Positions 18,393-27,253 are shown, counted from the first letter of the stretch. The stretch: DNA of 59,219 bases from Candidatus Poseidoniales archaeon (GCA_003602575.1 QQRY01000057.1:36854-96072); one strand, 5' to 3'. The notes: generated by a model not told the origin, from the letters alone. Program-made: numbers and translations.

Positions 18393-18638
18393 ATGGCACG
18401 CCAAATTCTGCAGCAATGCTTAGATTGTCAGGCTTGGACTTTGTCAACAACATGTCCTAAATGTGGCGGTACAGCACAAGCTGCAGCACCTATCAAATGG
18501 TCACCAGAAGATCACAGAGCATCAATTAGAAGAAAAATGTACGATGTCGGTTCCAAGGAGTGGACTGATAAATTACCTTCACTAAATTCACTAGAAGAGA
18601 TGAAAAAAGATTCATTAAAAACTTTTGAAGAAGAGTAA
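18393..18638 (+). CDS. nop10: H/ACA RNP protein Nop10
   Basis: A small zinc protein that supports the Cbf5 pseudouridine synthase in H/ACA guide RNPs. The zinc ribbon has C9, C12, C21 and C24 (CLDCQAWTL..CPKCGG). The family's APIKWSPEDHRASIRRKM follows, matching the usual 'PP.FSPEDPY.KYRR'. At 81 residues it is about 20 longer than most archaeal homologues because of an acidic C-terminal helix. Fits the cluster order before PAC2. Confidence 0.9.
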   Translation: MARQILQQCLDCQAWTLSTTCPKCGGTAQAAAPIKWSPEDHRASIRRKMYDVGSKEWTDKLPSLNSLEEMKKDSLKTFEEE

Positions 18639-18666
18639 CTGAGATTTTTTCTAACTGTCGAAAATC

Positions 18667-18676
18667 GTTTTATTTA
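18667..18676 (+). promoter_or_regulatory. Possible TATA box before the PAC2-family gene
   Basis: TTTTATTTAT follows an A-rich stretch about 55 bp upstream of the ATG at 18728, in the 90 bp gap after nop10. A start site near 18700 would be consistent with archaeal spacing. The gene may thus have its own promoter besides the operon transcript. Weak evidence. Confidence 0.3.
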
Positions 18677-18727
18677 TCGCCATTCTATGTCAAACATTAT
18701 ACTTCGTAAAGTTTCGTTGAGTAAATA

Positions 18728-19483
18728 ATGAGTTTACTTGTAGAGTGGAGAGGCGTGAATAGCAATGTTGGAGAAAATACTCTTACGTTGTTGGCATTAC
18801 CTGGAGTTGGGAATATTGGCAAGGCTTCATTGGATGCACTAAATGATATCAATGAAGCAGAAGAAATTGCTAGATTACACCATACTGCCCTTCCTCCGTT
18901 AGCAACTCTTGATGAAGACGGCTTACTATCTCCCCCTCATCTATCCGTAAGGTCTATAGAATCTAATACTGGAATTAGATTAATAACTATTGTTGGAACA
19001 TCACAGCCTTTAGAATCACAATATCAAGGTACTATGGCAAGAGAAATAATGAAATTCTTAAAATCTGAAAATGTTGAGAATCTTATTGTTTTAGCCGGAA
19101 TGGTAGACGTTGCTACTCGCAAAGAGACTTTCATAGTACCAAGCAGTTCTAGTTTTAGAGTTGAATTAGAGTCTATGGGCGCTGATGTTAGAAGAGATGA
19201 ACCTAGTTCAGGAGCCATTGGAATGGCTGCTCTTCTTTCATCTTATGGCCCTTTATTTGGAATAAATTCCGCCTGTGCTATCGCGACAACTGTTGGCTCG
19301 AGTGGAGATATTCACGCATCCCAGAGACTGTTAGAGTCTTTGGACAAATGGTTTGAACTTGGAGTTGCTTTACCAAAGGATGCAAAAGAAAAATTGACAG
19401 AGAAACTAGCTTCTATGGCGCCTAAAGTAACAAGTGACCATTTATCTGAACTTAAAGAATCACCAGATGCATTTTACATGTGA
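18728..19483 (+). CDS. PAC2 family protein (proteasome assembly chaperone-like)
   Basis: PAC2-family proteins are conserved in archaea, resemble eukaryotic proteasome assembly chaperones, and typically sit after nop10 as here. Family features are the N-terminal LLALPGVGNIGKASLD, LITIVGTSQP, and a NLIVLAGM strand; the C-terminal part has SSGAIGMAALLSSYGPLFGI. Length 251 is typical. No catalytic residues are expected. The stop lies 2 bp before the 3' end of the oppositely oriented tRNA-Ser gene. Confidence 0.85.
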   Translation: MSLLVEWRGVNSNVGENTLTLLALPGVGNIGKASLDALNDINEAEEIARLHHTALPPLATLDEDGLLSPPHLSVRSIESNTGIRLITIVGTSQPLESQYQGTMAREIMKFLKSENVENLIVLAGMVDVATRKETFIVPSSSSFRVELESMGADVRRDEPSSGAIGMAALLSSYGPLFGINSACAIATTVGSSGDIHASQRLLESLDKWFELGVALPKDAKEKLTEKLASMAPKVTSDHLSELKESPDAFYM

Positions 19484-19485
19484 AA

Positions 19486-19570
19486 TGGCGCCGAGAGAGA
19501 GATTTGAACTCCCGTGTCCGAAGACAGTGGATTTCGAATCCACCGCAATACCGGGCTATGCGATCTCGGC
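19486..19570 (-). tRNA. tRNA-Ser (anticodon CGA)
   Basis: On the minus strand the gene starts GCCGAGA and ends TCTCGGC-G-CCA, so the 7-bp acceptor stem is perfect and CCA is encoded. The anticodon stem is GTGGA/TCCAC with loop TTCGAAA, giving anticodon CGA, which reads UCG. A long variable arm (TGTC, TTCG, GACA) makes it class II as expected for Ser. The T arm is GGGAG, TTCAAAT, CTCTC with one G-U pair. No intron seen. It ends 2 bp from the PAC2-family stop codon. Confidence 0.95.
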
Positions 19571-19590
19571 AGTAGATGTCGCTTTAGCGC

Positions 19591-19609
19591 CACCATCATA
19601 AGCATGGTG
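19591..19609. repeat. Inverted repeat between tRNA-Ser and SAMP-like gene
   Basis: Perfect arms CACCAT and ATGGTG flank a 7-base loop (CATAAGC). It lies in the 54 bp divergent gap, 16 bp upstream of the SAMP-like ATG and 20 bp upstream of the tRNA 5' end, so it could be an operator or part of both core promoters. Confidence 0.35.
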
Positions 19610-19624
19610 CTATAACGCTTGACC

Positions 19625-19825
19625 ATGCAGATTCATTTTGTTGGTAGAGACTATGATGCAATTGTAGAATTTGAACAGAGTATATCGGTAAGAGAAGCAT
19701 TGAGTAATGCTAAAATCCAACCATCTACTGTAATAGTGTCATTTGAGGAAAATATTCTACCTCATTCAACAGTCATCAAGTCCGACCTAACTTTGAATGT
19801 GATTACTGTTTCATCTGGTGGATGA
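19625..19825 (+). CDS. SAMP/ThiS/MoaD-like ubiquitin-fold protein
   Basis: A 66-residue beta-grasp protein ending in Gly-Gly, the hallmark of sulfur carriers and of archaeal ubiquitin-like SAMPs. These are adenylated by an E1-like enzyme and then thiolated or joined to protein lysines. MQIHFVGRDY and LNVITVSSGG are the first strand and the tail. The ATG at 19625 is chosen over the TTG at 19619. No E1-like (UbaA/ThiF) gene is in the window. The last 15 bases overlap the convergent nuclease gene. Whether it modifies proteins, tRNA or a cofactor is not clear. Confidence 0.8.
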   Translation: MQIHFVGRDYDAIVEFEQSISVREALSNAKIQPSTVIVSFEENILPHSTVIKSDLTLNVITVSSGG

Positions 19826-21646
19826 AATAATTTGAATTTTAGAATTACGAGAAATGTCTCCCCTTACCTGAGTAGCCCATGCATCAATTCCAGTATTGGC
19901 AATCAATACTAAATCACCAATCTGCGACATATCATATTGAGTACCCCAATCATTTGCCCAACCTGATATCTTCATTGAACCGGATGGGTCCATTATCATA
20001 ATCCCTCTCCTATGCCATTGTTTACCATTTCTACCTGTACCCTTTTTATCAAATTTATAGATTAATTTACCAACAATATTCCACCTTGCTCTAAATTCCA
20101 TTAGATTAGAATGGTCAGATATTCCTTCCTGTGTTTTTGAAATAAATCCTAAAGGATCGATCTTCAAGACCAATTCACCTTTCCAATTTATCGTAACAAC
20201 GGCATTCTTAACCAATATTCTGTCTCCTTTTGAGATTTGTTCAGGCCATGGCATTTGACCATCTTGATTTTTATCGACTAACATATCGATTTTAGCCATG
20301 CTTTTTCCTTGACTTACAGTAATGCTAGGTCTATTTTTGTTTGAATTGAATACAGAAAAAACGTCACATACGATAGTCATTCTCGGATTCAAATCTTCAA
20401 TTCTAGTTACTTCAATTGGTGTTATACTTCCTGGAATATTGAATGATGTATCTTTAGGGAATTCATCATCGCCCGAACCTCCAGGGCAGATATCATTCCA
20501 GTCACATCTTACACATCTTTTCTCATCAGGATCATCGGTCTTTACCCCCCCTTCTAGAAAGCCTCTTAGAGGGCTAGGATAAGGAGGGAAATTCTCTATA
20601 GAAATTTGCATATCCTTCAATTTAGACCATAATGAATTAAGTTCCTCTTCCATATCTTCTAATTCTTTTTCAGTCGGATTTTCAATGATTTTTATTTTAT
20701 TAGCGCCAAGATACCAAACTTCTAGCCCTTCAACCATTTCTTTTTTACCATGTGTGACCCACCATAACATTGCATACATTCGCAACTGCTTGACATAGTC
20801 ACCAGAGCGATCACCTTTACCTAAACTAGCTTTTAGATCTACAATCTTGATTCTACCATTCCATCGGTAAATTAAGTCATACTCACCTTGAAACCAAAAA
20901 TCAGGATGAATCGAATTTAGGCTGAAATTGGCTGCATCTGGGTCTACAAACCAAGGGCGACTAATCTCCCATGCTTCAATTAATTTAATTTCTGAACTAC
21001 TCGACAATGGATGAGCACCAGAGAAAGAGAAACCAAAACCATCGGGTGATGGCCAGTTCTCTCGAATTCCACTCCTCCATAGTTTCAATGATTTTTCGTC
21101 AAGTTCTTCAAAGCACTGCTTAACTTGGGCTAAGTGCATATCTATGCCATTGATACACATTTGACGACAGTAATTCGGATCTACGTCATTCCAATCGCCA
21201 GATTTTCTTTCATCCTTTAACCATTCCTTTCTCATTTCCTCTAGAGATATAGGTAAGTGGATGTCGATTCTTGATATTGCCCAATCTCTAATTTGCTCTA
21301 TTGAGTTTGGAATTAGTTTTTCTGGTAAAGGAAGTATTCTTTGAGATGGCCAAATCTGTTCAGGGTCTCTGTCTGGCTGGCCGCTTTCATCCAAAGGAAT
21401 CTTTGATAGAGTATCATTTGAAGCATTACTGGATATCAATGCTGGAGATTCCCTTAACATCCTGCAAAAGGCATCTTCTACAGCCCTTCCAACAAAGAGA
21501 ACTGGAACTTGAGGGAATTTAAAATGTAAATTTTTCTCGTAAAACCATAACCTAGGGCACGATTGGTAACTATTTACTTGGCTTGCTGACAATCTATTGT
21601 AAGGCCCAACGATATCATTGTCTCGGTCCACGATTGTCGCTGGCAT
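19811..21646 (-). CDS. Fe-S PD-(D/E)XK nuclease (Cas4/Dna2-like) fused to OB folds, copy A
   Basis: A 611-residue protein. The N-terminal nuclease part has LSASQVNSYQSCPRLWF with Cys30. The active site reads GEYDLIY (Asp257) and KIVDLKAS (Asp270, Lys272), followed by QLRMYA (Gln287). The closing Cys cluster is C378, C381 and C387 (CVRCDWNDICPGG). One Cys before and three after the nuclease core is the AddB/Cas4/Dna2 4Fe-4S pattern. From about 400 on there are two OB-fold-like regions, the last with an RPA-like strand pattern (WNIVGKL, GRNGKQW, IMIMDPSG). No helicase domain. Likely an ssDNA nuclease; inference. It follows its paralogue by 48 bp in the uL16-ABCE1 run. Confidence 0.75.
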   Translation of the reverse strand: MPATIVDRDNDIVGPYNRLSASQVNSYQSCPRLWFYEKNLHFKFPQVPVLFVGRAVEDAFCRMLRESPALISSNASNDTLSKIPLDESGQPDRDPEQIWPSQRILPLPEKLIPNSIEQIRDWAISRIDIHLPISLEEMRKEWLKDERKSGDWNDVDPNYCRQMCINGIDMHLAQVKQCFEELDEKSLKLWRSGIRENWPSPDGFGFSFSGAHPLSSSSEIKLIEAWEISRPWFVDPDAANFSLNSIHPDFWFQGEYDLIYRWNGRIKIVDLKASLGKGDRSGDYVKQLRMYAMLWWVTHGKKEMVEGLEVWYLGANKIKIIENPTEKELEDMEEELNSLWSKLKDMQISIENFPPYPSPLRGFLEGGVKTDDPDEKRCVRCDWNDICPGGSGDDEFPKDTSFNIPGSITPIEVTRIEDLNPRMTIVCDVFSVFNSNKNRPSITVSQGKSMAKIDMLVDKNQDGQMPWPEQISKGDRILVKNAVVTINWKGELVLKIDPLGFISKTQEGISDHSNLMEFRARWNIVGKLIYKFDKKGTGRNGKQWHRRGIMIMDPSGSMKISGWANDWGTQYDMSQIGDLVLIANTGIDAWATQVRGDISRNSKIQIISSTR

Positions 21647-21694
21647 ACTAAGAGTCGTATTGGCCTACCCTATTCAAACCTATGATTAATCAGA

Positions 21695-23452
21695 TTAATC
21701 TTTGATAGTGATTCTAGTATTTCTTAAATCGATTCTAAGTTGTGGCAATCCGGCTCTCCAACCTATTTCTGCACCAATGAGACCTACTTTCTGACCCTTG
21801 GTTATAGATTCTAGTTGAGAGTTAATACTAGAGCCAAAAGCGACCACCTCAACTACATTACTGCCATCCCAGATATACATGTTCAGCATTGTCCAAGGTT
21901 TGCCATCAATTCTAGTTCCGTTCCTCTTTCTGATACTTAGAACAAATCCCTCAGCATTCGCCCTTGTTCTTAGAAGCCCTACTCTGGTAATAGCACTAGA
22001 GGATTCTTTTCCAATTGAAGTGAAGTATTTTTCTGATTCCTCGATTGTTAAGATTTTTGTTTTAGAATCAACATATAGTCTAGAATTACCTCTCCAAACC
22101 CCAGGTAATGCGTCTATTATCACGACCTCCCCATTTGGACAATCATGTAATGATGGAAAAGATCCTGGTTCACTTTCCTCAATAGTTATCTGCTTTTGAC
22201 CTGAAGACAACATAGCACCTAATACTGGTTCAGAAAAGTGATTTGGTAATGGTCCCCAGGAACCTGTAAATTTTCCCTTCACCGTAACTCTTGAGGGGAT
22301 TTCTTGCAACATTTCGAATGGGGCTTTTACCTCGATTTCTAAATTCTTAGTTATCGACTCAACTATTTCAGGGTTAGTCCAAATTCCAGAGTCATCTCTT
22401 GAAACACCACACCAGTAACATCCTGCTTGTTCGCCTTTGCAATCACTTTGTTCGACATTAGGGAATGCTACTGGACCTTCGCCCATAGATTGCATCTCAT
22501 TATGGACTTCTTTGAATTCTAGACTCATAGATTCGTATTCTTTCGAAGTGGGTGCCTGATAGGTTACTCTTTGGCCTCCATCAAGATACCACCCCTCCAT
22601 TCCATCAATACATTCGCCATCATGTGTTTCTCTCCATAACCAAGAATAAAATCTCAACTGATGAATTAATGATGGTGCAAACTTTGATTCAGGATTACCT
22701 GACTTGATATCGACTATTCTTATTCTTCCATCCCATCTTAGAACAAGATCTAACTCACCAGCTGCCCATCCATCCGGATGAAATAACCTTTGAGGCTGGT
22801 GTACCCTCGGATCTTTTACCCAAGGTCTAGCAATTTCCCATGCCTCACACCAACTGACCTCTTCATTTCCTTCAAGCCACTCTATATCTTCTTCTATAGA
22901 CCATTTTCTCATAGCAAAGTTATTCACTTTATCAGGTATAGGGAAAATAGGCTCTTCGCCCCAAGCAGGCGAATTTATTTCAAATACAAAATCTCCTTTT
23001 CTGAAACTTTCCAGATAAGGACCTCCTCCTGCATTATAGCAGTTTTCGACCTCTTCAAGGAATAATTCTAACCCACATGAAATTCGAAATTTTATTGATT
23101 CTAATTCGACATCATCCCAAGATGACCCATCCTTATGCCAAATACCTTGATCCCATAGCTCTTGGCCTCTATCTAGTGCTTTTTTTGAGTACTCTTCAAC
23201 AAAACTATGACTCCATGACTTTAAATCTTGAAAAGAGGTTATCGATTTGGGCCGCTTCATCAATATCTCACAAAAACAGTCCTCAATCACTATACCTAAT
23301 ATTTGTGAAGTATTCAAAGGACCAGATAAACCTAATTTAGAACCTAGAAACCATTGCATTTTACACCTTAGGAAAGTGGTTAATCCACTAGCTGATATTC
23401 TTGAACGTGATTTGCCCAAAGGGCCGCCTAAAGGTGGTTTTCCAAATGGCAT
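21695..23452 (-). CDS. Fe-S PD-(D/E)XK nuclease fused to OB folds, copy B
   Basis: A diverged paralogue of the next gene leftward, 585 residues. It shares ISASGLTTFLRCKMQWF with Cys30. The active site is GELDLVL (Asp235) and RIVDIKSG (Asp248, Lys250), with QLRFYSW (Gln265). The terminal Cys set is C338, C345 and C348. EAWEIARPWVKDP is nearly the same as EAWEISRPWFVDP in copy A. Two OB-like regions occupy about 375-585. All catalytic and Fe-S residues are kept, so both copies are probably active. AGGTGAT precedes the ATG. It sits 8 bp after ABCE1, which implies co-transcription. A heterodimer with copy A is plausible but not shown. Confidence 0.75.
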   Translation of the reverse strand: MPFGKPPLGGPLGKSRSRISASGLTTFLRCKMQWFLGSKLGLSGPLNTSQILGIVIEDCFCEILMKRPKSITSFQDLKSWSHSFVEEYSKKALDRGQELWDQGIWHKDGSSWDDVELESIKFRISCGLELFLEEVENCYNAGGGPYLESFRKGDFVFEINSPAWGEEPIFPIPDKVNNFAMRKWSIEEDIEWLEGNEEVSWCEAWEIARPWVKDPRVHQPQRLFHPDGWAAGELDLVLRWDGRIRIVDIKSGNPESKFAPSLIHQLRFYSWLWRETHDGECIDGMEGWYLDGGQRVTYQAPTSKEYESMSLEFKEVHNEMQSMGEGPVAFPNVEQSDCKGEQAGCYWCGVSRDDSGIWTNPEIVESITKNLEIEVKAPFEMLQEIPSRVTVKGKFTGSWGPLPNHFSEPVLGAMLSSGQKQITIEESEPGSFPSLHDCPNGEVVIIDALPGVWRGNSRLYVDSKTKILTIEESEKYFTSIGKESSSAITRVGLLRTRANAEGFVLSIRKRNGTRIDGKPWTMLNMYIWDGSNVVEVVAFGSSINSQLESITKGQKVGLIGAEIGWRAGLPQLRIDLRNTRITIKD

Positions 23453-23460
23453 TTAATCAC

Positions 23461-25233
23461 CTATCTTGATTCAAAGGAATAAAAATCTCCTGAACTTTGT
23501 TGCTCTCTGTCTTTTCTACTGTTACTCTTATTTATCCTTGGCCTTTTTGAATCGTGATCTCTTCTAAAGGTGATATTAACATCCTCAAGGAATCGATTCA
23601 TTCCTTCTCTAAGTGTAAATGGCCCTTCTGCTTTTCCAAATGATCCTCCTTGTCCGTCGAAAACCAAAAGAGAGTCGCTAAGAATATCTATGAAATATAC
23701 GTCATGGTCAATAACAAAAGCAGATTTCTCATTTGATTCCATAGTCCGTCTAATAGCCTTGGCTGCTTCCATTCTAGAATTTGCATCTAGGTGTGCTGAA
23801 GGCTCGTCCAAAAGATATAGATCTGCATCTCTACCAAGACATATAGCAATTGAGACAGCTTGTCTTTCACCACCTGATAATTTCTTGACTCTCTTTGCCA
23901 GTAATTTATCAACTCCTAATGCTTTGATTACGTTGACATTGAATTCTCCACCGCGCCATTTAGCACCTATCTCACTATCAAGCCATAATTGAACACTACA
24001 ATCCATATCGACATCAATATGTTGGGGCTTGTAAGATACTGTAGATTCTTTAGTGACCCATCCATCATCGTATTCGTGTATTCCTGCTAGTATTTTTATC
24101 ATGGTTGATTTACCTGTCCCGTTAGGGCCTACGACTCCAACGACCTCGCTTCTATGAACAGCACCATCGCCAGTACTAAGTTCGAAATCTCCTAATTTCT
24201 TCTTCAATCCCGACCATGAAACTATTTTAGTTCCAGCAGAAGGATTGCGGTCTCTATGAGTCAAGAATTTTATCGGCTTACTTCTTATTCGTATATTTTG
24301 TTCAACTAAAAATCCATCTAAATAAGCGTTAATCGCTTGCCTTGTAGTTCTTGCAGGAGTGAAAATACCAAATGCACCTTTATCGCCATATACAATATGA
24401 ACTAAATCCGCAAGAACGTCTAACACAGCTAAATCGTGTTCAACGACAATTACTCTCTTAGTTTCAGATAACTTTTGGATTATTTTCACAATTTTCATCC
24501 TTTGGTAAATATCAAGATATGAAGATGGCTCATCGAAAAAGTAAACATCTACATTTCTCATTAATGTCGCACAAATTGCCATTCTTTGTAATTCTCCACC
24601 AGATAATTGGTTTATTTTTCTTTCAAGTAAATGATCGAGCCCTAATTCTACAGTAATTTCATCAAAAATATCTCTTTCATCTACTTTACTTAATAGCTCG
24701 CGAACAGTACCTTCGACTCTTTTAGGAATTTTATCTACGTTCTGCGGCTTGACTGCTATCTTTATCTGTCCATCTTTAACTGCAACTAGAAAATCTCTTA
24801 ATTCCCCTCTAGGGAGTGTTTCAATAATATCATCCCATTCTGGCTCTTTATTTTTCCAATCTCCTAGGTTAGGTACCATTCTACCAGATAGAGCATTTAT
24901 AGCAGTTGATTTACCCATACCATTAGGACCTAAAATCCCAACTACTGATTCTTTAGAAGGAGTCGGTAAACGGAAAAGTCTGAATCCATTCAATGAGTAT
25001 CTATGGACCATATCGGTTTCAAGTTCTGCTGGCAAATTAATTATCTTCACAGCATCATCGGGACAATGCTTAGCTCTAATTATACAGGGAGGACAAGCAG
25101 ATTCTAAAATCCGACATTTTGTACCCTCTACCTGGATACATTCACCGCCACATGAACCTGCCCATCTCTGAAGATATTCAAAGGCATTACTATTAGGCTT
25201 GCATCTATCTTCAATAAGAACGGCTATCCTCAA
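23461..25233 (-). CDS. rli1: ABCE1/Rli1 ribosome recycling ATPase with atypical Fe-S domain
   Basis: ABCE1 splits ribosomes after termination. The two ABC cassettes are intact: Walker A GPNGMGKST (about 103-111) and GPNGTGKST, signatures LSGGELQ and LSGGERQ, Walker B VYFFDEPSSYLD and LYLLDEPSAHLD. The N-terminal ferredoxin-like domain is unusual. The family's eight Cys in CX4CX3CX3CP and CX2CX2CX3CP are here C11, C28, C32, C40, C47, C50 and C57. Several canonical positions are lost, for example CPPCIIRAKHCP has Arg in place of a Cys. Start is TTG with GGGGGAT upstream. It lies downstream of uL16 and upstream of two nucleases. Confidence 0.93.
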   Translation of the reverse strand: MRIAVLIEDRCKPNSNAFEYLQRWAGSCGGECIQVEGTKCRILESACPPCIIRAKHCPDDAVKIINLPAELETDMVHRYSLNGFRLFRLPTPSKESVVGILGPNGMGKSTAINALSGRMVPNLGDWKNKEPEWDDIIETLPRGELRDFLVAVKDGQIKIAVKPQNVDKIPKRVEGTVRELLSKVDERDIFDEITVELGLDHLLERKINQLSGGELQRMAICATLMRNVDVYFFDEPSSYLDIYQRMKIVKIIQKLSETKRVIVVEHDLAVLDVLADLVHIVYGDKGAFGIFTPARTTRQAINAYLDGFLVEQNIRIRSKPIKFLTHRDRNPSAGTKIVSWSGLKKKLGDFELSTGDGAVHRSEVVGVVGPNGTGKSTMIKILAGIHEYDDGWVTKESTVSYKPQHIDVDMDCSVQLWLDSEIGAKWRGGEFNVNVIKALGVDKLLAKRVKKLSGGERQAVSIAICLGRDADLYLLDEPSAHLDANSRMEAAKAIRRTMESNEKSAFVIDHDVYFIDILSDSLLVFDGQGGSFGKAEGPFTLREGMNRFLEDVNITFRRDHDSKRPRINKSNSRKDREQQSSGDFYSFESR

Positions 25234-25280
25234 GTTAATCCCCCAAAGACTCCCAAACTATTTACACTAATCAAACACAC

Positions 25281-25294
25281 TATCCAAAAGGATA
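25281..25294. repeat. Short hairpin between uL16 and ABCE1
   Basis: TATCC and GGATA arms with a 4-base A-rich loop lie in the 80 bp gap. Read on the minus strand, AT-rich sequence resembling a TATA box (AAATAAAATTA, 25295-25305) lies just before it. It could be the uL16 terminator, the ABCE1 promoter region or chance. Confidence 0.3.
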
Positions 25295-25313
25295 ATTTTA
25301 TTTTAAATCTAAA

Positions 25314-25853
25314 TCAAATTAGACCCTTTAGATGCTCATGGCCTTTGATTAAACGAATTGTGCATGGAGTTGGAAACTTCATACTAGCCTTTCTTAGAGC
25401 ATCTCTTGCAGTTAGATAGTGATCTGGTTGAACCTGAATTGAAATAACTCTTTGACCTCTCTTGACTCTAGCAGCAGTACCTACATTCTTTCCAAATGCA
25501 CACCTCATTCCTTGAGATACACGGTCTGCACCTGCTCCAGTAGCTTGTTTATTCTCTCTTAGAACATGGTGTGGGAATGTGTGGACTCTCAAAGCATATC
25601 CTTGAGCTCCAGCTTCATTACGGATTGTCGAATTAGAAATAACACGAGCAGCCTCTAATGCTGTGTGTCTAATTTGACAGTTATTATCGGACCTTAGTTC
25701 AATAACAACCGGGAACTGTCCAGTTTCAGCAGCTCTTCTATTACCGACATGGAATTGCATAATACGGTTATTTGGTACACCGCCAATATACTTACGTCTG
25801 GTGTAAGCAGGACCTTTCAAACGGCGATACATTGATGCGGGTTTTCTTGCCAT
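25314..25853 (-). CDS. rpl10e: Ribosomal protein uL16 (archaeal L10e)
   Basis: A large-subunit protein near the peptidyl transferase centre. The start MARKPASMYRR and KGPAYTRRKYIGGVP are family-typical, as are the ARGxxx-like AGADRVSQGMRCAFGK and the C-terminal GHEHLKGLI. The ATG at 25853 has GGAGG seven bases upstream; an open frame extends to 25907 but lacks support. Length 179 is normal. It is first in the leftward run uL16-ABCE1-nuclease B-nuclease A. Confidence 0.95.
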   Translation of the reverse strand: MARKPASMYRRLKGPAYTRRKYIGGVPNNRIMQFHVGNRRAAETGQFPVVIELRSDNNCQIRHTALEAARVISNSTIRNEAGAQGYALRVHTFPHHVLRENKQATGAGADRVSQGMRCAFGKNVGTAARVKRGQRVISIQVQPDHYLTARDALRKASMKFPTPCTIRLIKGHEHLKGLI

Positions 25854-25980
25854 AATAGACCTCCAAGCAACACTGCGATTGATGCTCCCTTTATCACTTC
25901 TCCGCATGATTCGCTTTTTTAAAATCCTAGAAACATTATAGAAAAAATATGTATTTTATCAAAGCCTTCATGGAGTATAA

Positions 25981-27189
25981 ATGCCACCGAAGAACATGGC
26001 GAAGGGTTGGAGGCGGTTTCTTGAAGAAGAATCTGAGCATCAATGGTTAGCGATTTCATTGTTCTTCGTCTTCATCATTATAGGTGCATTTGCAATTCAT
26101 GGAACTAGCAAACTAACCGGCATGGATATAGTAAAAAATGCAGCATTGGAAGACTCGCGTGTACTAGATATCAGTTACCAAAACGATGGTGATCACTATT
26201 CTGTTAGCCACACAACCGAAGGGACTTATTTGTATCACTACTACGATGATGAAAGGACTGATATCATAAATCCTAGCACAGACTCCAGTGCATCGGACAT
26301 TCGATTCATGACCGAACTAAATGATGGCACTGTTGCAACTTCAATAGAAGAAAACTCCATCTTAATTCTTGATGGTTCAACAATGTCTAACTTAAGTTTG
26401 GACACAGATAGGGGGACTTTCAAAATTATTGATTTATCAGAAAATTTGAACGAGCAATCAAATTCTATGCTTTTGATTACTGATGAAGGAGATAATATAA
26501 CCTTTAGAGGAATTACCAATAATGGCGTCACAAGTTCTCCAATGCCTAACAATGTAGGTGTTGAATGGCAAAAAATAGAGGCTCTGAGCGATGATGAATG
26601 GATAGCAACTGGCATTCAAATCTCATCTAGTTCAGGCCAAAATGATAATCCCGCATCACCTGAAATCAAGCCTTTTATTGGACATATTATTTGGACAGGC
26701 GGATTTACTGCTCCAATGCTGAATGATATGTATCCTGCCCCATCAGGAGAGTTTCATTCAATGATTAGAATGGGTGATGAAATGGTAATTGCTGGAACTA
26801 CGCAAACAACTATTTTTGACTCTAATGATTTAACTTTTGAACATTCGACTATTACAAGTTCTGCTGCAATAAAAGGAGATTGTGGCGTTGTTTGGTTCTT
26901 TGGTTCCATCAATTCAGATTCGGTTATCAAATGGACCAAGGATGGTCATGAGGTTATTGATCTACAACATAAATTACCTATAGAAATCGAAAGCCATGGT
27001 TCTTCATCTAATATAATTTATATGCATGGTATGAATTCAAATGGCGACAATAAAATACTAACCTTCGACTACTCATCATACGGTTCTATAGAAAGTGGAA
27101 GAGGTTTCTTAAACTTCTCATTTATTCTAATATTCAGTATAATTTTTGCAGTGATGGGTTGGAACATAATTGAAAGAATGAAATTATGA
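25981..27189 (+). CDS. Membrane-anchored propeller-like protein
   Basis: A 402-residue protein not assigned to a family. It has an N-terminal membrane helix after a basic start (about 23-42, WLAISLFFVFIIIGAFAIHG) and a second at the C-terminus (about 377-397). The roughly 330-residue segment between them is beta-rich with repeated Asp/Gly turns, probably outside the cell. The layout resembles the protein at 4785-5978, though that one has a cleavable-looking signal. It could be a sensor or envelope protein; no direct evidence. Independent gene, divergent from uL16, 64 bp before mutS. Confidence 0.7.
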   Translation: MPPKNMAKGWRRFLEEESEHQWLAISLFFVFIIIGAFAIHGTSKLTGMDIVKNAALEDSRVLDISYQNDGDHYSVSHTTEGTYLYHYYDDERTDIINPSTDSSASDIRFMTELNDGTVATSIEENSILILDGSTMSNLSLDTDRGTFKIIDLSENLNEQSNSMLLITDEGDNITFRGITNNGVTSSPMPNNVGVEWQKIEALSDDEWIATGIQISSSSGQNDNPASPEIKPFIGHIIWTGGFTAPMLNDMYPAPSGEFHSMIRMGDEMVIAGTTQTTIFDSNDLTFEHSTITSSAAIKGDCGVVWFFGSINSDSVIKWTKDGHEVIDLQHKLPIEIESHGSSSNIIYMHGMNSNGDNKILTFDYSSYGSIESGRGFLNFSFILIFSIIFAVMGWNIIERMKL

Positions 27190-27253
27190 GAATTATTCGA
27201 AGAAATCTGAATAATTTTTCACTTTCTTTGGCAACCTTCATGAGCCTTGTTCA

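Noticed and set aside
20250-20280. Asp-rich DKNQDGQM in nuclease copy A as an EF-hand
   Set aside because: The later ligand positions are missing (MPWPE), unlike the complete loop in GyrA.
19811-23452. Nuclease pair as Cas4 genes of a CRISPR system
   Set aside because: No cas1, cas2, effector or repeat array is present, and the fused OB folds do not belong to Cas4.
25854-25907. Longer uL16 start
   Set aside because: The Shine-Dalgarno GGAGG lies inside this stretch and the family N-terminus MARKP starts after it.
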